Below are positions 7,390 through 8,771 of a stretch of DNA of 8,771 nucleotides, one piece after another. Below the pieces are notes generated by a model. It searched no databases and was not told the DNA's origin. It worked only from the letters and a program-made list of their open reading frames with translations. Positions within the stretch are counted from its first letter, which is position 1. Each line of letters starts with the position of its first letter. This DNA comes from an uncultured Persicitalea sp. (lineage in GTDB: Bacteria > Bacteroidota > Bacteroidia > Cytophagales > Spirosomataceae): NCBI GenBank assembly GCA_950075905.1, contig CATMVR010000160.1, positions 1 to 8,771 on the forward strand, in the 5' to 3' direction. Made by a program: the position numbers and the translations under genes.

Positions 7390-7427
7390 AAATGGGTGGA
7401 GGTATTTTCCACCCATTTTTTTATTTT
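7390..7427 (+). terminator. Intrinsic terminator after the SusD-like gene
   Basis: AAATGGGTGGA (7390-7400) and TCCACCCATTT (7408-7418) form a perfect 11-base stem with a seven-base loop. The T-run spans the end of the stem and continues to 7422, followed by A and four more T. It begins 19 bases after the susD stop and shows that susCD transcription normally ends here. It also rules out the upstream ATG at 7392 as the start of the next gene, since that codon sits inside the hairpin. Confidence 0.92.
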
Positions 7428-7475
7428 AACAGAAGATCAAGTTCCTATAATAATTACCTACTGCCCCGGACCTGT

Positions 7476-8750
7476 ATGAATGTGAAGAAATCGCTGATAC
7501 TATGCATGTATGTTGTGGCTTTTGTGCCGTACCTGGCCTTTGCCCAATCCTTCCGGGCCGGAGCTGCCTCCCGGAATATCACCCCTGACCCCCTACTGCC
7601 AGTTTCGGGGGGCATTGGTACCCCTAAAAAGACCCTGGAAAAGAAGGGCGACCTCTACATCCGGGCCTTTGTCCTGGAAAAAGGCACCACCCGCGTCGCG
7701 TTTGTCAGCGTGGATAACCTCGGTTGGCCGTCGGTACTTGGCGACAAATCGCGGGCGTTGATCAAAGGCGTAAAGCCCGAAAATGTGCTGATTTCGGCTA
7801 CCCATACCCACAGTGCGCCGGATGCCTACGGTTTTCCAAACGAGAAAGGCGAATCATTTGCCGACCTGGCCTACCTCGACCGCTGTGTGAAACTCATGGC
7901 CGAAGCCGTGGAGGAAGCCGTCAGCAATCTGCAACCAGCTACATTGAAAGTGGCCATGGGCGAAGCCAAAGGCAGGATTGCCTACAACTACTACGCCCCC
8001 CAGCTGTATGACCCCCGCTGCGGGGTAATTCAGGCGGTGGCAACGTCGGGAGCGGCCAGTGGAAGAGCCATTGCCACGCTGGTCAACTACGCCGTGCATC
8101 CGGAAGTACTCGGTTCGGGGCAGGGTATCCTGAGCCCCGATTTGTGCGGGCCACTGTACGACCGCATCGAGGCTAAGGGCGGCGGTATGGGTATGTTCAT
8201 CAACGGCGCGCAGGGGGGGATGGTCACCGCTGATGTGCGGCGCGACAACGGCCAGGAAGCCAACACCTGGGAGGAATGCATCCGGATCGGTGAACTTCTG
8301 GCCGACGAAGCCCTGCGCATCGTGGCCGCGGCCCCGGTCCTGAAAAATCCTGATGTATTCGTAGCCTCCCGACGAATGGAATTTCCCATTGAGTCCGACG
8401 TCATGAAGTATATCATCACCAAATCGCCCCTCGGCTACAAGCTGCCGAAAGCCAACACCGTAGACACCCAGGTTAATCTCATCAACCTGGGTCCGGCACA
8501 GATCCTGACCATTCCGGGCGAAGCCCTGCCCAATATTGGCTACTACGTGAAGCGTCACATGCCCACGGCGTACCCGTTTTTATTTGGCCTTACCAACGAT
8601 GCCTTCGGGTATATGCTGACCAAAGTAGACTTCAATAGTTTCAAACGCTACGAGTACGTAAGTCAAACCAGCCTGGGCGAAATGACCGGGGAGATTTATA
8701 TGGAAAAAGCCTTACAACTGGTAGCGGATAGTCCGAAGCCGGAGAAGTGA
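7476..8750 (+). CDS. Secreted neutral/alkaline ceramidase N-terminal-domain family protein, short form
   Basis: From the ATG at 7476 the product has 424 residues. Residues 1-23 are a type I signal peptide with a probable cut after YLAFA, which supports this start over an in-frame ATG at 7392 that lies in the terminator and would put 28 unsuitable residues in front. The body matches the neutral ceramidase N-terminal domain: AGAASRNITPDPL (28-40), SATHTHSAPD (107-116), VNYAVHPEVLG (203-213), LSPDLCGPLYD (219-229), LTIPGEALPNIG (344-355) and NDAFGYM (374-380). By analogy with the Pseudomonas aeruginosa enzyme, the likely zinc ligands are H110, H208, E349 and Y379. The region that normally holds the catalytic serine (GDVSPN-like) reads NGAQGGMVTADV (243-254), with no serine. 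Classical enzymes are about 650-750 residues with a C-terminal Ig-like domain, which is absent here. A metal-dependent hydrolase is likely; ceramide as substrate is doubtful. It follows susD but behind a terminator, so it probably has its own promoter within 7428-7475, or depends on read-through. Confidence 0.88.
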   Translation: MNVKKSLILCMYVVAFVPYLAFAQSFRAGAASRNITPDPLLPVSGGIGTPKKTLEKKGDLYIRAFVLEKGTTRVAFVSVDNLGWPSVLGDKSRALIKGVKPENVLISATHTHSAPDAYGFPNEKGESFADLAYLDRCVKLMAEAVEEAVSNLQPATLKVAMGEAKGRIAYNYYAPQLYDPRCGVIQAVATSGAASGRAIATLVNYAVHPEVLGSGQGILSPDLCGPLYDRIEAKGGGMGMFINGAQGGMVTADVRRDNGQEANTWEECIRIGELLADEALRIVAAAPVLKNPDVFVASRRMEFPIESDVMKYIITKSPLGYKLPKANTVDTQVNLINLGPAQILTIPGEALPNIGYYVKRHMPTAYPFLFGLTNDAFGYMLTKVDFNSFKRYEYVSQTSLGEMTGEIYMEKALQLVADSPKPEK

Positions 8751-8771
8751 TTTTTGGCTATCAGCGATCGG

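Noticed and set aside
7392..7475. N-terminal extension of the ceramidase-like gene from an ATG at 7392
   Set aside because: The ATG lies within the stem of the susD terminator, and the extra 28 residues precede and would spoil a good signal peptide that begins at 7476.
7854..8558. Minus-strand open frame of 234 codons inside the ceramidase-like gene
   Set aside because: It is fully antisense to a well-supported gene with clear family motifs; long antisense frames are common in GC-rich coding DNA, and the product shows no domain or sensible start.

Overview
The window looks like a chromosomal piece of a Bacteroidota bacterium, most likely a Cytophagales member (Spirosoma/Dyadobacter-like). 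The reasons are a SusC/SusD outer-membrane pair, an ECF sigma factor of the Bacteroidetes type, A-rich leaders without clear Shine-Dalgarno sequences, and protein-level resemblance to families expanded in that order. The genus cannot be fixed from the sequence alone. Coding DNA is moderately GC-rich and the spacers are clearly AT-richer.

Layout, left to right. Bases 1-673, minus strand: the first 224 residues of a secreted BNR/sialidase-like protein, cut by the window edge. Bases 674-1090: a divergent spacer with two small perfect palindromes and a hairpin that resembles a minus-strand terminator. 1091-1630: an ECF sigma factor. 1727-1794: a long imperfect inverted repeat. 1846-2046: a 66-residue protein that resembles only the cytoplasmic N-terminal domain of an anti-sigma factor. 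2183-5593: a SusC/RagA-type TonB-dependent transporter without an STN signalling domain. 5603-5714: an inverted-repeat cluster between susC and susD. 5733-7370: a SusD-like surface lipoprotein (SusD-like_2 type). 7390-7427: a strong intrinsic terminator. 7476-8750: a short secreted protein of the neutral/alkaline ceramidase N-terminal-domain family.

How the genes may work together: SusC and SusD form one outer-membrane import machine, with SusD as the surface lid that captures ligand and SusC as the TonB-driven channel. The sigma factor just upstream probably controls the locus. The usual relay (SusC STN domain, FecR periplasmic domain, ECF sigma) lacks two of its three parts here, which makes the regulation the most unusual aspect of the window. 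The two flanking exported enzyme-like proteins, one sialidase-like and one ceramidase-like, may act on the nutrient taken up. A sialylated glycolipid or another amide/ester-linked substrate is a speculation, not a conclusion. I see no tRNA, rRNA, CRISPR array, insertion sequence or prophage gene.
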